A stretch of DNA of 64,000 nucleotides from Niebla homalea (taxonomy: Eukaryota; Ascomycota; Lecanoromycetes; Lecanorales; Ramalinaceae). This document shows positions 1 through 14,700 of the stretch, one piece after another. Under the pieces are notes generated by a model, which was given only the letters and a program-made list of their open reading frames with translations, did no database searches and had not been told where the DNA came from. The stretch's first letter is position 1; each line of letters opens with the position of its first letter. The position numbers and the translations under genes are program-made. The stretch is from assembly GCA_019925105.1 (NCBI GenBank), contig JAHGAU010000002.1, positions 806,001 to 870,000 of the forward strand. The letters run 5' to 3'.

Positions 1-544
1 TCGGTAACGATTAAAATATTAATAAATAAATTATATATTAAATAAATTTTAATTAAGATTTTTCTTAAAATAAATATTATATTTTTCTTCTTTAAGAAAA
101 ATAAATTAAATATTATAAATTTATTAATAATTAACTTAAAATTATTAATATTTATAACCGGAATTAATTTAAATAATTTTTGGATTTTAAAATTTAAATT
201 TAAAATTTAAGAAAATATAATATTACGATTAATAATCGTAATAAAATACCCATTATTTATATAAAAGTTTATTACGGGTAAATTAAGGATAAATTAAACT
301 TTATTTATAATATATTAATATATTTTAAAGGTAAAACCTATAAGGTACGTATTCTTTATTACGGTAAAGTTAATAATTATAAATAATACGTTATTAATTT
401 ATTAATCTTATATATATTAATTATTAACGGATTAAATCCGTTAATTTAATGGAAAGACCTTAAGAATACTTAAATTTATTCTTTCTGATTTTTAATAATT
501 ATATTTAAAATAAATAAAAAGTTTATTTTATAATAAATACTTTA
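1..544 (+). mobile_element. E0: left fragment of an older LTR retrotransposon copy
   Basis: These 544 bases match 4698-5241 of the complete element E1 with no net length difference, differing only by RIP-type transitions. The fragment is internal sequence of a second copy (E0) whose 5' part lies outside the window. It is broken after base 544 by insertion of E1 and resumes at 7459. The last five bases (CTTTA) are the target duplicated by that insertion. Confidence 0.85.
540..544. repeat. Target site duplication of E1, left
   Basis: CTTTA directly before the LTR start at 545; the same five bases follow the 3' LTR at 7459-7463. In the uninterrupted homologous stretch inside E1 (5237-5241) CTTTA occurs once, as expected of a target site. 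Confidence 0.85.
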
Positions 545-690
545 TGTTAGTGTATGGACCAAAAAGTGTGATAATATATGAATAATAATTCTACCTAAAG
601 GATAAAAGTATTATAAGGATGCTTATTTTTTACGTATAAAGGGTATTCTATATTTATTAATATTCCTATATATATATATTATATTTAATA
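545..690 (+). repeat. 5' LTR of E1 (146 bp)
   Basis: Begins TGTTAGTGTATGGACC and ends ...TATATTTAATA. Same length as the 3' LTR at 7313-7458. Its first 30 bases keep CpA/TpG, while the inner part is fully converted to TpA. Confidence 0.85.
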
Positions 691-3600
691 AATATTATTA
701 AAAGAAAAAAAATTACTACTTATAGTAACGTTTACTTTAATATATTAATATAAATATTAATACCCAATAATACGTTATACTCTCTATATTTTATGCTTTT
801 ATATTAAAATTTTACCCAATTTTACGGGGGCAGCTATAATTACGCTTAAGATAAAGCGTATAAAAAATATTAATAAACGATAAGGGTATTACTTTAGTAA
901 ATACCGGTAATCGCGATAAAGTAAGTTTATTATAGCGGGTAATAATAACGTTATTAAATTCGGGATACGTAATATAAAATTTACGTAATAAGTTTAAGTA
1001 TAACTTTAATAACGGAAGCTTATTATTATATTTTATATTTTAAATAGTTTATTTAATTAAATATTTACCGTCCTTTTCTTTATAAATAATTCTTTTAATA
1101 ATATATTCTTTTTTATTTTCGGAATTAATTTTAAAAGTAAATAGCGTATTATGGTTAAGTTATCTATTAAAAGGGTCTTTTATTAAATTATTAATTAACT
1201 TTAATATATTAATTAAAATAATCGGTATTATCTTTATATTAATAAATAATTTAAGTTTATATATAAAATAATTAATTTTCTTAATAATAATAAAAGGTTT
1301 AACGTACTATTAATATAGTTTATAATTTTTAATATTAAAAATATTATATTTATAGTATAACTTTAAATAAACTAAATTATTAATATTAAATTAAATTAAT
1401 TTATAACTTTAATTATACCGGAATTTAACTATTATTTACGTAAATTCTAATAAGTTTTATATTTCTTTATAATTCTATAATTAAAATATATCGTATTTAA
1501 GAATTAAAAAGGTTATTAAAAAATTTAAAGGGTCGCGGATATTTATATTATAGTAAATTTTATTTAAAGTAAATTTAATTAATATTGATTTTAAATTATT
1601 CAGAATGCCTTAAATATATAGGATAATATTTATTTAATTATAATCCGGATATATAATTATAAAGTAACGTAATATAATCTTAACCGTTTAATTAATCCTT
1701 TTTAATTAATTATTAATTTAAGGGTAATATACGTTAAACGTAAGAATATAAATATCCATTTCTTTAAATATGGATTTCTAAAATATAAAAATAAATTTAC
1801 GATTTTTATTTAATATTATATTAAAGGGAATTCTTTATTTTTATTTTATTAATTTAATTAATAATAATTTTACTTAATTATTAATTTTAAATTTAATATT
1901 ATTAAGGAATAAAAATATCTGCTTAAAGAACTTATTAATAACGGTAAAAAGTATATCGTAATTATATTAATTTAATAAAACGATAATAAAGTTTATATAA
2001 ATTATATAAAAAATAATTAATAAGCTTAAAATTAATTAAAGTAATTTATAAAATATATATTTCTTAATTTAATTTAAGTTATACTTAAAATAATATATAA
2101 TATATTTCTATAGTTATTTATTTAATTTAAATAAATATATTAAGTTTATTAATTTATTATAGGATCGGTTAAAGTTATTATATAATAAATTATTATATAT
2201 TTATTAAAAGATTACCCTTTTAAGTTTATTAAGTATATATAATCGTAATAAATAATTAATAAATTTTAAGTTATAAATAAGGCTATTTTTTAATATAAAG
2301 CGTAATTTAATTTTTATATTTTATAAATTTAATTCTTCTTTAATTATTAAAACTTTTTATAATTTTATTTATATTTTATTTTTTATATATTTTTCTTTAA
2401 TTTACTTTTTAAATTTATTTAAAATATAAATATAATAAAGAATAATTAATTTATTATTATTTATATTATCGAGAATTCCGATTTCTATAGATAAAGTTTA
2501 TATATTATTAATTAATCGTAAGAATATATTAAGAATAATATTCGTTAAACCTAACTTATAACGTAATAAAATATTAAATATCAATAAATATTATAATACG
2601 TAAATTAAACGGAAATTAAGCTTATTAATTATAAAGGTCTTTAAATTTATTTATTTAAAGATATTAATAATTACGTTATAATTTATAAAGATTATATAAT
2701 TAAATTTATAATAATTTATTTTAATTAAATATTTAATTTTACGTATAATCTAAATTATACCCGTAGTTTTTAACTTTATAAGTTAATAATTTTTCTTGGT
2801 TATATTTAAGCTTTTATTAAGGAATATTATTAATTATATTTTATTATATATAATTTTTAATAAATCGCTAATCTCCGTAATATTATAAAGTAATAAGTTA
2901 TCCTTAATATAATATATTATAGTTATAATATTTAGTTCCTTTAATACGTTAATATCGGTAAATAAAGGCCGATTAAAATTATAATATATAAGAAATAACG
3001 GTTTTAAAAACGCGTTTTTTAAATCCTTAAAAGTATAATCTTCTTTTTAAGTAAATATAAACTTAATTTAAGATATCCTTTACTTACGGCGTAAACCTAT
3101 ATACTCTAAATCTGCTTTTCTTAAATTTATAGTAAAAAAGGTTTTACGTACTTAAAATAAAATAACGTATTAAGTATAATTTTTTACTTTAATATATAAT
3201 TAATTTATAAGATTAAAGAAGACTTTAAGGTTTCTTAATAAGTTAGGAAATTTAAGGTTTTATATAATTTTAATTTTATTATTAAATGTAAATATCCTTA
3301 AAAAATTAACTTATTAATTAAAAAGCTTAATCGTAAAATAATTAATAAATAATTTTATCGGTAAAAGGTTTACGTATTTATTTTTAAAAATCTAAAAAAC
3401 TTAATATAAATAAATAATATACTCCTTTAATAAATAATTAAAAATAATTATATTATTTATAAATATTTATATAAAATTTTATATTAAATATAATATATTA
3501 TTTATTTATTTTTATATATATAAAAGACTGCTTTTAAAACTTATTAATATAATTAAAGATTCTTTTTAACCTTTATAAAAGATAATATAAAGTTTATATT

Positions 3601-6600
3601 AATTAGATTTATATATAAAAAATTAATAGAAATAATTATAAATATCGATTACGGTAATATATTTATAATTTATAATTAAAGAAATTATTTCTTATTATAA
3701 TAATAATAAGTATAAATCGGAAATCGTAATTTTATTAAATAATTAAATATTAATTATAATATAGCCTTTATATCCGTTTAAAGTATTACGTTAAATAATA
3801 AAAGTAAAATATAAAAATTCCGTAAATTATATAAATTAATATAATTTATTTTTATTATATATTTTATTTAAAGCTTAATTTATAACTTCTTAATCTTTAC
3901 GTTTAATATTATATATTCTTTTAAATTTAATAATTATATTAAATTAAAGGTTAATAAATATATATTAATTTTCTAGAATATTAATTATAATATTATTATT
4001 TTTAAAAATATTATTAAATTCTTTAATAATATTATTTAATTAAACTTATATATTTCCGTTATATATATAAATCCTAATACCGTTAAGTAAAACTTATTCC
4101 TTATAGTTATTAATTTATAATAATTAATTTAAATGGATCTTTAAATAATTAAAAATTATAAAGATTATTCCGAAGAATATAAGGATTAATATTATTATTA
4201 CGATAATTTTATAAATTTATAACTTAAATTTTTAAGTTCTTTATCCGTAAATAATAAGTAATATTAATAAACCTAAGATTATTATATAATAAAATTACGG
4301 AAATAAATTATATAAAATTCTAAATCTTATTTTATATAGTAAATTAACCTTTTAATTAATATTATTTTTAATTTGGACAATTAATATTTTTAAGTTAATA
4401 ATATACATAAATACGTTACCTTAGAATCTAAAATTATAAAACGGTATTAATTATAGTTTAAAAATAAAATCCCGGGATTTTAATAATTCTTTTAAAGTCT
4501 TTTTTTTTTAATATATAATTAATACTTATATTATATTATAAGTTAAAACTTAAGTTTATTATTTTATATAAACTATATATCGTAATTATATTATTTCCTT
4601 TATAAAAATAATTATTTTAATATTTATATTTTTATAAATATTAATAATATATTTTTAATTATTAAAATTAATTATTATTTTATTAAAAGTTATAATATCG
4701 GTAGCGATTAAAATATTAATAAGTAAATTATATATTAAATAAATTTTAATTATGATTTTTCTTAAAATAAATATTATATTCTTCTCCCTTAAAAAGAATA
4801 AGTTAAATATTATAAGTTTATTAATAATTAACTTAAAATTATTAATACTTATAACCGGAATTAACTTAAGTAATTTCTGGATTTTAAAATTTAAATTTAG
4901 AATTCAGGAAAATATAATATTATAATTAATAATCATAATAAAGTACCTATTATTTATATAAAAGTCTATTACGGGTAAATTAAAGGTAAATTGGACTTTA
5001 TTTATAGTATATTAATATGCTTTAAAGGTAAAACTTATAAAGTATATATTCTTTACTGCGGTAAAATTAATAATTATAGGTGATATATTATTAATTTATT
5101 AAGCTTATATATATTAATTATTAACGGATTGAATCCGTTAATTTAACGGAGGGGCCTTAAGAGTACTTAAGTTTACTCTTTCTGATTTTTAATAATTATA
5201 TTTAAAATAAGTAAAAAGTTTATTTTATAATAAGTACTTTAATACGTATTTAATATATTAATAACGTATAAAGAATTAATATATAAAATATACTTTTTCT
5301 ATAGTAAAATCATCATTATTCTAAGATCTTTTTAATTCTTCTTTATCGGATAACGTATTCTTTTTTTCTTTATCCTTAAATATAGAGGCTTAATTAGCCC
5401 TTTATTCTATATAGCGCGTTTAATATTTGAAATCGGATCCTTTTTTTAAGGGCCTTAATTTTCCTTAATTTAACGTTAATATTTTCTTCTGCGACATTAA
5501 AGGTAATTATTATTATTTTTTTTTTAAGGGCGTATATCGTAAGCTTTATTTTATTTATATATTTAAAAGGATAACGTTAATAATTAAGAAAAAGGACCGG
5601 CTTTTGAATTTTCTGTGAAATTCCGGTTATTTTAAAATAATATACCCATTTTACGATTTTACGGATATATTTATGAAGGTACGTAATATTTAATAACGTA
5701 AGCTTATTAATTATATTTAAATTTATTTATAAGCTTAAGGTAATTATTAATAATAATAATTATATTTAATAGTTATAAATCCCGTTAAAATTCCAAGTTT
5801 AACCCACCGTAAATAAGCGTAAGTTAATTTTAAATATTATTAAAATTTAACGTATATATAGCCCGCAGAATAATCTATGTATATTCACGGGGCTCCCGGT
5901 TCCGAAAAATATTATTTATAATATACTTTTTAGTAACTAGAATATTCAGGCCGACTTATTAAGGTAACTTAAATTTAATAATAATTTAAAAAGTTTATTT
6001 AATTAAATTATTATTATATTTAATAAATCGTTTTTTAATATTTAATAACTTTATAATATATTACTTTAAAGCGGTATTTCTTAAGTATAATTATAAATTA
6101 TTCTATAATAATTATATATTCATTATTTAAATAATATCCTTTAATTAATCGATAAAAATATATATATCCCGGAAAAAAGTATACTTCCCGGAATATTTAA
6201 TTATAAAAGCTATATTGGAGGACTTATTTTCATAGAAAAAATCAAAAAATCCAACGTTACCGGGATTAAAATTTATTAATCGGTTTAACTATAAGCCTTT
6301 TATTAATTATATTACGTTATTAGGAGGAGGGAATAGATTATTGCCGGGATTATTTTATTATTAACCTTATATAGTAACGGGAATTAATTCTTAAATTATA
6401 CTTTATAGTTATATTATTTATTCTTTAATAAAATTTGCTATTTTTAGTTAATTAAGCGGATTAATAAATTAAATAAAAATTATTTCTTTAATAAAAATAT
6501 TTCTTATTTAATATAATAAATTTAGGTTTAATAAACTTAAGTTTAATATATTAAATTTATTGGGCTCGGATTCCGGTTTAATACTTAAAGTTAGAAAGGA

Positions 6601-7312
6601 ATATCGTAATATTAACGTTAATATAAAAAATGAATCTAGTAACTATTATAATAATGGAAAATTATTTAATAAAAATAATAGTTTTATGGTATTAAGTTTT
6701 TAAGGACTTTAACCGTATTAACGTAATTTAGATCTGCCTGATTTCATTAAGGTTAATAATAATCTATATAATAATTATAATGATAATAAGGTGTCTTTAA
6801 AGTATAATAAATTACGTTAAAATATTAAAGGATCTAAAATCCAATTTTCAGGAATTAAATTAAAAGAAATAATAAGTTTTATAACTTCAGAAGATTTTAA
6901 CCGAAGTAATCTGCCTATAATAAATATAGTTCTTAAGTTATTTAATCATTAATTATTTTCAATTATCTAAGTAATTCTTTTTAAAATTAAGTATAGGATA
7001 ACCGTGGCTATTAAGTTACCGGATTTTAATAGGGCGTTTAATTAATAAGTTAAAATAATAATATTAGAATCCGATAATACTTAAAAGGTTTATAATATAT
7101 ATATTTTCTTTATAATGCCGTTTTTAATCTTTTTTTAAAGGTATTTAAAAGCAAATTAAAGGTAATATTCTAAAGAATATAAAGTTAATACCTTTAATAC
7201 TATTATAAAGGAAGTATCCGCTATAATTAATAAATTAATACTTTAATTTATATTAACGGATCTTATAATATATATTAATATAATATTAATATAAGTAGCT
7301 ATTACTATTATT

Positions 7313-7458
7313 TATTGGTATATAAATTAAAAAGTATAATAATATATAAATAATAATTCTACCTAAAGGATAAAAGCATTATAAGGATGCCTATCCTCTA
7401 CGTATAAAGGGTATCCTATACCTATCAATGCTCCCATGCATGCATACTGCACCTAACA
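7313..7458 (+). repeat. 3' LTR of E1 (146 bp)
   Basis: Begins TATTGGTATATAAATT (RIP-altered) and ends ...ACTGCACCTAACA. Its outer 3' half (about 7375-7458) is almost free of RIP, unlike the matching part of the 5' LTR. Followed by the target duplication CTTTA. Confidence 0.85.
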
Positions 7459-9683
7459 CTTTAATACGTATTTAATATATTAATAATATATAAAGGATTA
7501 ATATATAAAATACACCTTTTTTACAATAAGGTTATTATTATCTTAAGATCCTTTTAATTCCTTTTTATTAAATAGCGTATTTTCTTTTTTTTTATCTTTA
7601 AATATAAAGGCTTAATTAACCCTTTATTTTATATAATACGTTTAATATTTAAAATCAGACTTTTTTTTTAAGGGCTTTAATTTTTTTTTAATTTAACGTT
7701 AATATTTTCTTTTACGATATTAAAAGTAATTACCGTTATCTTTTTTCTTAAGGGCGTATATTATAAGCTTTATTTTATCTATATATTTAAAAGGATAATA
7801 TTAATAATTAAGAAAAAAAATCGGCTTTTAAATTTTTTATAAAATTTTAATTATTTTAAAATAACGTACCCGTTTTACGATTTTATGGATATATTTACGG
7901 AAATACATAATATTTAATTATATAAACTTATTAATTATATTTAAATTTATTTATAAGTTTAAAATAATTATTAATAATAATAATTATATTTAATAATTAT
8001 AAATCTTATTAAAATTTTAAATTTAACTTACTATAAATAAGCGTAAGTTAATTTTAAATATTATTAAAATTTAACGTATACGTAGCCCGTAAAATAATTT
8101 ACGTATATTTATAGGGCTCCCGGTTTTAAAAAATATTATTTATAATATACTTTTTAATAATTAAAATATTTAGGCCGACTTATTAAGGTAACTTAAATTT
8201 AACGATAATCTAAAAAGTTTATTTAATTAAACTATTATTATATTTAATAAATCGTTTTTTAATATTTAATAATTTTATAATATATTACTTTAAAGCGGTA
8301 CTTTTTAAGTATAATTATAGGTTATTCTATAATAATTATATATTTATTATTTAAATAATATCCTTTAATTAATCAATAAAGATATATATATCCCGGAAAA
8401 AGGTATATTTCCCGGAATACTTAATTATAAAAGTTATATCGGAAGATTTATTTTTATAGAAAGGGTTAAAAATCTGACATTACCGGGATTAAAATTTATT
8501 AACCGGTTTAATTATAAGCCTTTTATTAATTATATTATATTATTAAAAGGAGGGAATAAATCGTTATTAAGATTATTTTACTATTAACCTTATATAATAA
8601 CGGGAATTAATTTTTAAATTATACCCCATAATTATATTATTTATTTTTTAATAAAATTTATTATTTTTAATCGATTAAATAAATTAATAAATTAAATAAA
8701 AATTATTTTTTTAATAGAAATACCTTTTATTTAATATAATAAACTTAAATTTAATAAACTTAAGTTTAATATATTAAATTTATTAAGCTTAAATTCCGGT
8801 TTAATACTTAAAGCCGGAGGGAAATATCGTAATATTAACGTTAATATAAAAGGTAAATCTGGTGGCTATTATAATAATAGAAAACTATTTAATAAAAGTA
8901 ATAGTCTTATAATATTAAGTTTCTAAGGACTTTAACCGTATTAACGTAATTTAAACCTGCCTGATTTCATTAAGGTCGATAATAATCTTAATAGTTATAA
9001 CGATAATAAAGTATCTTCGAAGTATTAAATATTATATTAAAGTAATAAAGGATCTAAAATTTAATATTTAGGAATTAAATTAAACGAAGAAGTAATAGGT
9101 TCTATAACTTCGGAAAATTTTAATTAAAGTAATCTGTTTACGGTAAATATAATTCTTAAGTTACTTAATCGTTAATTATTTTTAATTATTTAAATACTTC
9201 CTTCCGAAGTTAAATATAAAATTATTGTGGTTATTAAGTTATTAGATTTTAATAAAACGTTTAATTAATATATTAAAATAATAATATTAAAATCCAATAA
9301 TACTTAAAAAGCTTATAATATATATATCTTCTTTATAATACCGTCTTTAATTTTTCTTTAGAAGTATTTAAAAGTGAATTAAAGGCGGTATTCTAAAGGA
9401 TATAAGGTTAATACTTTTAATACCGCTTAAAAAAAAAAGTATCCGCTATAATTAATAGATTAATACTTTAATTCGTATTAACGGATCTTATAATATACGT
9501 TAATATAATATTAATATAAATAGTTATTATTATTATTTATTAATATATAAATTAAAAAGTATAATAATATATGAATAATAATTCTACCTAAAGGATAAAA
9601 GCATCATAAGGATGCCTATCCTCTACGTATAAATGGTGTCCTATACCTATCAATGCTCCCATACATGCATGCTGCACATAACA
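7459..9683 (+). mobile_element. E0: right part of the older copy, with its 3' LTR
   Basis: Continues E0 from the target site CTTTA (7459-7463) and matches E1 from 5237 to its 3' end, with only about 3 bases net length difference over 2 kb. It ends in a 146-bp LTR at 9538-9683 (ending CACATAACA). The 5' LTR of E0 is off the left edge of the window, so its own target duplication cannot be checked. Confidence 0.85.
9538..9683 (+). repeat. 3' LTR of E0 (146 bp)
   Basis: Same 146-bp unit as 545-690 and 7313-7458. The outer 3' half keeps CpA and TpG (e.g. CATACATGCATGCTGCAC), the inner half is RIP-converted. Confidence 0.85.
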
Positions 9684-11414
9684 AAGCGTTTAACGTTTAA
9701 CGTTATTAATTTTAAATATTTAATATTAAACTCCAATAATATTAACGTATAAAAATAAAAGATTAATTTATAATTCCGTATTAATATAGGCTTTTTCCCC
9801 TTATAAATAGGTTAACGAGGTTAAGGATAAATATAAAGATATTATATTTTCTTTATTTTCTTTTTCTTTTTCTTTTCCGCCTTTTTCTCCGCCTTAATTA
9901 AAAACCTCTCCTTAATATTACTCGTTAAAAAGGCTCCTTAATTCGATTCTGGGGTATTATTCTTAAAAGTTAAGGTCGACCCTTTTAATAGCGTTATTAA
10001 AAAGGGTATAACCTTTTTTTCCTTTTCTTTAAATGGATTAAAGCCCGTATTTCCCTCCTCCTTTTTATTTCTTAAGTTACCGGATATTATAAGCTTAAGG
10101 TCCTATCTTTTTACCCCGGATATAAGGTCGGGAAATAAGGAATAACTCTTTAATAAAGTTAATTTTTATAAAAGGCCCGGACCCTTTATATTAAGCCGAT
10201 CCAGCTATTAAACGTTAATATTATTATTTTATTATTATATTATAATTTATTTACCTGCTTTTTAAGCCGGATAACCTCTTTTTCCGCCGCTTTAATACGG
10301 GCGATAAACGCCTTTTTCTTAATTTAAAGGATTAATATTTCCCCTTTAATTTTTAAAATAATTTAATAAAGTATATATTCTATCCGATTAACGGTAATTA
10401 ACGTTTAATTAATATTTAATTAAAAAACTTTAAAATCTTAAAAGATTTTATTACGCTTCCGTACGTACCGGGCTTACGCCTTAATAAACTACGTATTAAT
10501 TAATTAATACTTACGTATTTATCAAATTACCCGGGGCTATAACTAGTCCGGGAACTATATATATATTAAAGCAATAGCGGTCTAACGGCGTTAAGGATAT
10601 TTACGGGAAGGTAACGGGAAGGGTATCGTTTATTACGATACCTACGGTAAGGTAAAAAGCCCCGCCGGCACGAAAGTTTATCCTATAAGAAGCAGGTTAA
10701 ATAAAACGCTACTATATATATTATTAATATTATATTTATATTTACGCTAGCGAAACGTTATCGTATATACGTTATATTGCTTAAAGATTAGGGTAAACTT
10801 ATATATTTTATTAATAAATAAAAATAAACGGACTACTAGCATAAATAAAACGTTTATATAACGTTAACGTTATTTACTATAATAATAATATAGATAATAA
10901 GGGTATATAGCTATACGTATATTAACTTATAAATATTTATATAGACTTTTAGCATATTATACTTATAAAAGCGATTAAGACTATTAAGGAGAAAAGAGAA
11001 GAAATTTAAAATAAAATAAAGGCCTTATTATAATTATATACCGTTTTTATAATAACGCTTACTTTTATTATAGCGTAATAAATTAATAATAAAACTTTAA
11101 GTAATTATTAATTAATACCGTAAAGATTCTTTTTTTATTTACCTTTTTTATTAAGTTTTATAAAGGGATTTTTAATAAGCTTTATAAATTACGTTAATTA
11201 TTTATTAACGTAAAATACCTTTATTATATTATTATTAGATAGATATTATTATATTTATATATATATTTAAAGACTCTTTTTTTTTTACCTTTTTCCTATT
11301 AAGTTTAATAATAAGTTTTTAATAAGCCTTATATTTAGCCGGCTTTACGCTAGCTTCTTAAATATATTTTTCTATACCTTAAAGATTAATATATAAAAAA
11401 GGAGATAATTATTA
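9684..11414. other. Unclassified, less AT-extreme repeat relic
   Basis: RIP-affected but clearly richer in G and C than its flanks (e.g. 10020-10200 and 10500-10680). It does not match E1. On the minus strand at about 10269-10336 a short stretch reads as a Lys/Glu/Arg-rich helix (reads AFIARIKAAEKEVIRLKKQV) before a stop, as might end a transposase or Gag-like protein. No termini or target duplication were found, so it may be one relic or several. Confidence 0.4.
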
Positions 11415-11763
11415 ATAGTTAACGTTATCTTTATGCCGGCGTTATAGTAATACGTTATACTGCTGCGTTAAAGTAGGCCGTTAAGCCTTAATAAAGGGCC
11501 TTGGTAAAGGGCCTTAATAAAGGGCCTTAACAACGGCCTTAATATACGTTATTTATGAGCCGTAGCTTAATAAACGTAAAGCGGGGTAGTTATTACCTTT
11601 ATCTTAAGTAAAGGCTATATTTTAGTTCTTTCTGAGTTCCTTAAGAATTAATCTTATTATTAATTTACTTATTAAAGTGGTACTTAAGTATCTAGACCGT
11701 AACGTCACGTCTTCTATACCTACCTTTACTAGTCCCGCCGGCGTGCCGCCAGCGGAGTCAGTC
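11415..11763 (+). mobile_element. R2 copy 1: MITE-like repeat, ~349 bp
   Basis: Matches 20526-20848 in inverted orientation through its whole length, allowing for RIP transitions. The right end is strikingly GC-rich and unmutated (TCCCGCCGGCGTGCCGCCAG at 11733-11752). Both ends share a CGCCGGCG core, and TATTA/TAATA lies just outside. A tandem of AAAGGGCCTTAAT-type units lies at about 11495-11535. It abuts the truncated end of E2. Nature (MITE, solo LTR or other) is not certain. Confidence 0.55.
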
Positions 11764-14700
11764 TAATAATAATATAATTATAAGATATAATTTAAAAATT
11801 AATTCCCGTTATTATATAAAATTAGTAGCAAAATAATCTTAATAATAATTTATTCCTTCCTTTTAATAGCGCAATATAATTAATAAAAGGCTTATAGTTA
11901 AACCGATTAATAAATTTTAATCCCGGTAACGTTAGATTTTTTAACCCTTTTTATAAAAATAAGTCCTCCGATATAGTTCTTATAATTAAGTATTCCGGGA
12001 AATATATTTTTTTCCGGGATATATATATTTTTATTGATCGATTAAAAAATATTATTTAAATAATAGATATATAACTGTTACGGAATAACCTATAATTATA
12101 ATTATTACTATTAATAATTACCTTAAGCTTATAAATAAATTTAAATATAGTTAATAAATTTATATTATTAAATATCGTATATTTTTATAAATATATCCGT
12201 AAAATCGTAAAACGGATATATTATTTTAAAATAACCGGAATTTCATAAAAAATTCAGAAGTTGGTCCTTTTTCTTAATTATTAACGTTATCCTTTTAAAC
12301 GTATAAATAAAATAAAATTTACGATATATACCCTTAAGAAAAAAAATAATAATAATTACCCTTAACGTTATAAAAGAAAATATTAACGTTAAATTAAGGA
12401 AAATTAAAGCCCTTAAAAAGAAAATCCGATTCTAAATACTGAATACGTTATATAAAATAGAGGGTTAATTAAGTTTTTATATTTAAAAATAAAATAAAAA
12501 GAATACGTTACTTAATAAAGAAAAATTAAAAGGATTTTAAGATAATAACGACCTTATTATAAAAAAGGTATATTTTATATATTAATCCCCCGTACGTTAT
12601 TAATATATTAAATACGTATTAAAGTATTTATTATAAAATAAACTTTTTATTTATTTTAAATATAATTATTAAAAATTAAAGGGAATAAACTTAAATACTT
12701 TTAAGGCCCTTCCGCCGAATTAACGGATTTAATTTATTAATAATTAATATACGTAAGTTTAATAAATTAATAATATATTACTTATAATTATTAACTTTAT
12801 TATAATAAAGAATACGTACTTTATAAATTTTATTTTTAAGGTATATTAATATACTATAAATAAAGTTTAATTTACCCTTAATTTACCTATAATAAATTTT
12901 TATATAAATAACGGGTATCTTATTATAATTATTAATCGTAATATTATGTTTTTTTAAATTCTAAATTTAAATTTTAAAATCCAGAAATTACTTAAGTTAA
13001 TTCCGGTTATAAACGTTAATAATTTTAAGTTAATTACCGATAAATTTATAATATTCAATTTATTCTTTTTAAGGGAGAAAAATACGATATTTACCTTAAG
13101 AAAAATCTTAATTAAAATTTATTTAATACGTAATTTACCTATTAATATTTTAATTATTACCGATATTATAACTCTTAATAAAATAATAATTAATTTTAAT
13201 AATTAAAAATATATTATTAATATTTATAAAAATATAAATATTAAAATAATTACTTTTATAAAAGAAATAACGTAATTATAACGTATAATTTACGTAAAAT
13301 AATAAACTTAAATCTTAATTTATAATATAATACAAATATTAATTATATATTAAAAAAAAGGGACTTTAAAAAAACTATTAAAATCCCGGGATTTTATTTT
13401 TAAATTATAATTAATATTATTTTATAATTTTAAATTCCGAAATAACGTATTTATATATATTATTAACTTAAAATCATTAATTGTTTAAATTAAAAATAAT
13501 ATTAATTAAAAAATTAACTTATTACGTAAAATAAAACTTAAAATTTTATATAACTTATCCCCGTAACTTTATTATATAATAATCTTAAGTTTATTAATAT
13601 TACTTATTATTTATAGATAAAGAACTTAAAAATTTAAGTTATAAATTTATAAAATTACCGTAATAATAATATTAATCTTTATACTTTCCGGAATAATTTT
13701 TATAACTTTTAATTATTTAAAGATTTATTTAAATCGATTATTATAAATTAATAATTATAAAGAATAAGTTTTATTTAATAATATTAAAATTTATACGTAT
13801 AATAAAGATATATAAGTTTAATTAAGTAATATTATTAAAGAATTTAATAATATTTTTAAAAATAATAATATTATAATTAATATTTTAAAAAATTAATATA
13901 TATTTATTAATTTTTAATTTAATATAATTATTAAATTTAAAAAAATATATAATATTAAATATAAAGATTAAAAGGTTATAAATTAAGCTTTAAATAAAAT
14001 ATATAATAAGGATAAATTATATTAATTTATATAATTTATAAAATTTTTATATTTTACTTTTATTATTTAATATAATATTTTAAACGGATATAAAAGTTAT
14101 ATTATAATTAATATTTAATTATTTAATAAAATTACGATTTCCAATTTATACTTATTATTATTATAATAAGAAATAATTTTATTAATTATAAATTATAAAT
14201 ATATTATTATAATTAATATTTACGGTTATTTTTATTAATTTCTTATACGTAAATTTAATTAATATAAACTTTATATTATTTCTTATAAAAATTAAAAGGA
14301 ATCTTTAATTATATTAATAGGTTTTAAAAATAATCCTTTATATATATAAAAATAAATAAATAATATATTATATTTAATATAAAATTTTACGTAAATATTT
14401 ATAAATAATATAATTATTTTTAATTATTTATTAAAAGAATATATTATTTATTTACGTTAAGTCTTTTAAATTCTTAAAAATAAATATATAAATTTTTTAC
14501 CGATAAAATTATTTATTAATTATTTTATAATTAAGCTTTTTAATTAATAAGTTAATTCTTTAAGGATATTTACGTTTAATAATAAAATTAAAATTATATA
14601 AAACCTTAAATTTCCTGACTTATTAAGAAACCTTAAAGTTTTCTTTAATCTTATAAATTAATTATATATTAAAATAAAGAATTATATTTAATATATTATC

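Larger units (their letters stand above)
545..7458 (+). mobile_element. E1: complete RIP-inactivated LTR retrotransposon, 6914 bp
   Basis: Bounded by two 146-bp LTRs (545-690 and 7313-7458) and a 5-bp target duplication CTTTA. The internal region of about 6.6 kb has no readable coding frame because of RIP, so I cannot say whether it was Ty1/copia or Ty3/gypsy, nor which strand it coded on; the plus orientation here is arbitrary. It sits inside another copy of itself (E0). A third copy in inverted orientation (E2) covers most of its length, which confirms that this is a real repeat family rather than random AT-rich sequence. Confidence 0.85.

Noticed and set aside
11490..11540. Direct GGGCCTTAAT-type repeats considered as a CRISPR-like or regulatory array
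   Set aside because: Only three or four imperfect units inside the R2 repeat, no spacers, eukaryotic context.
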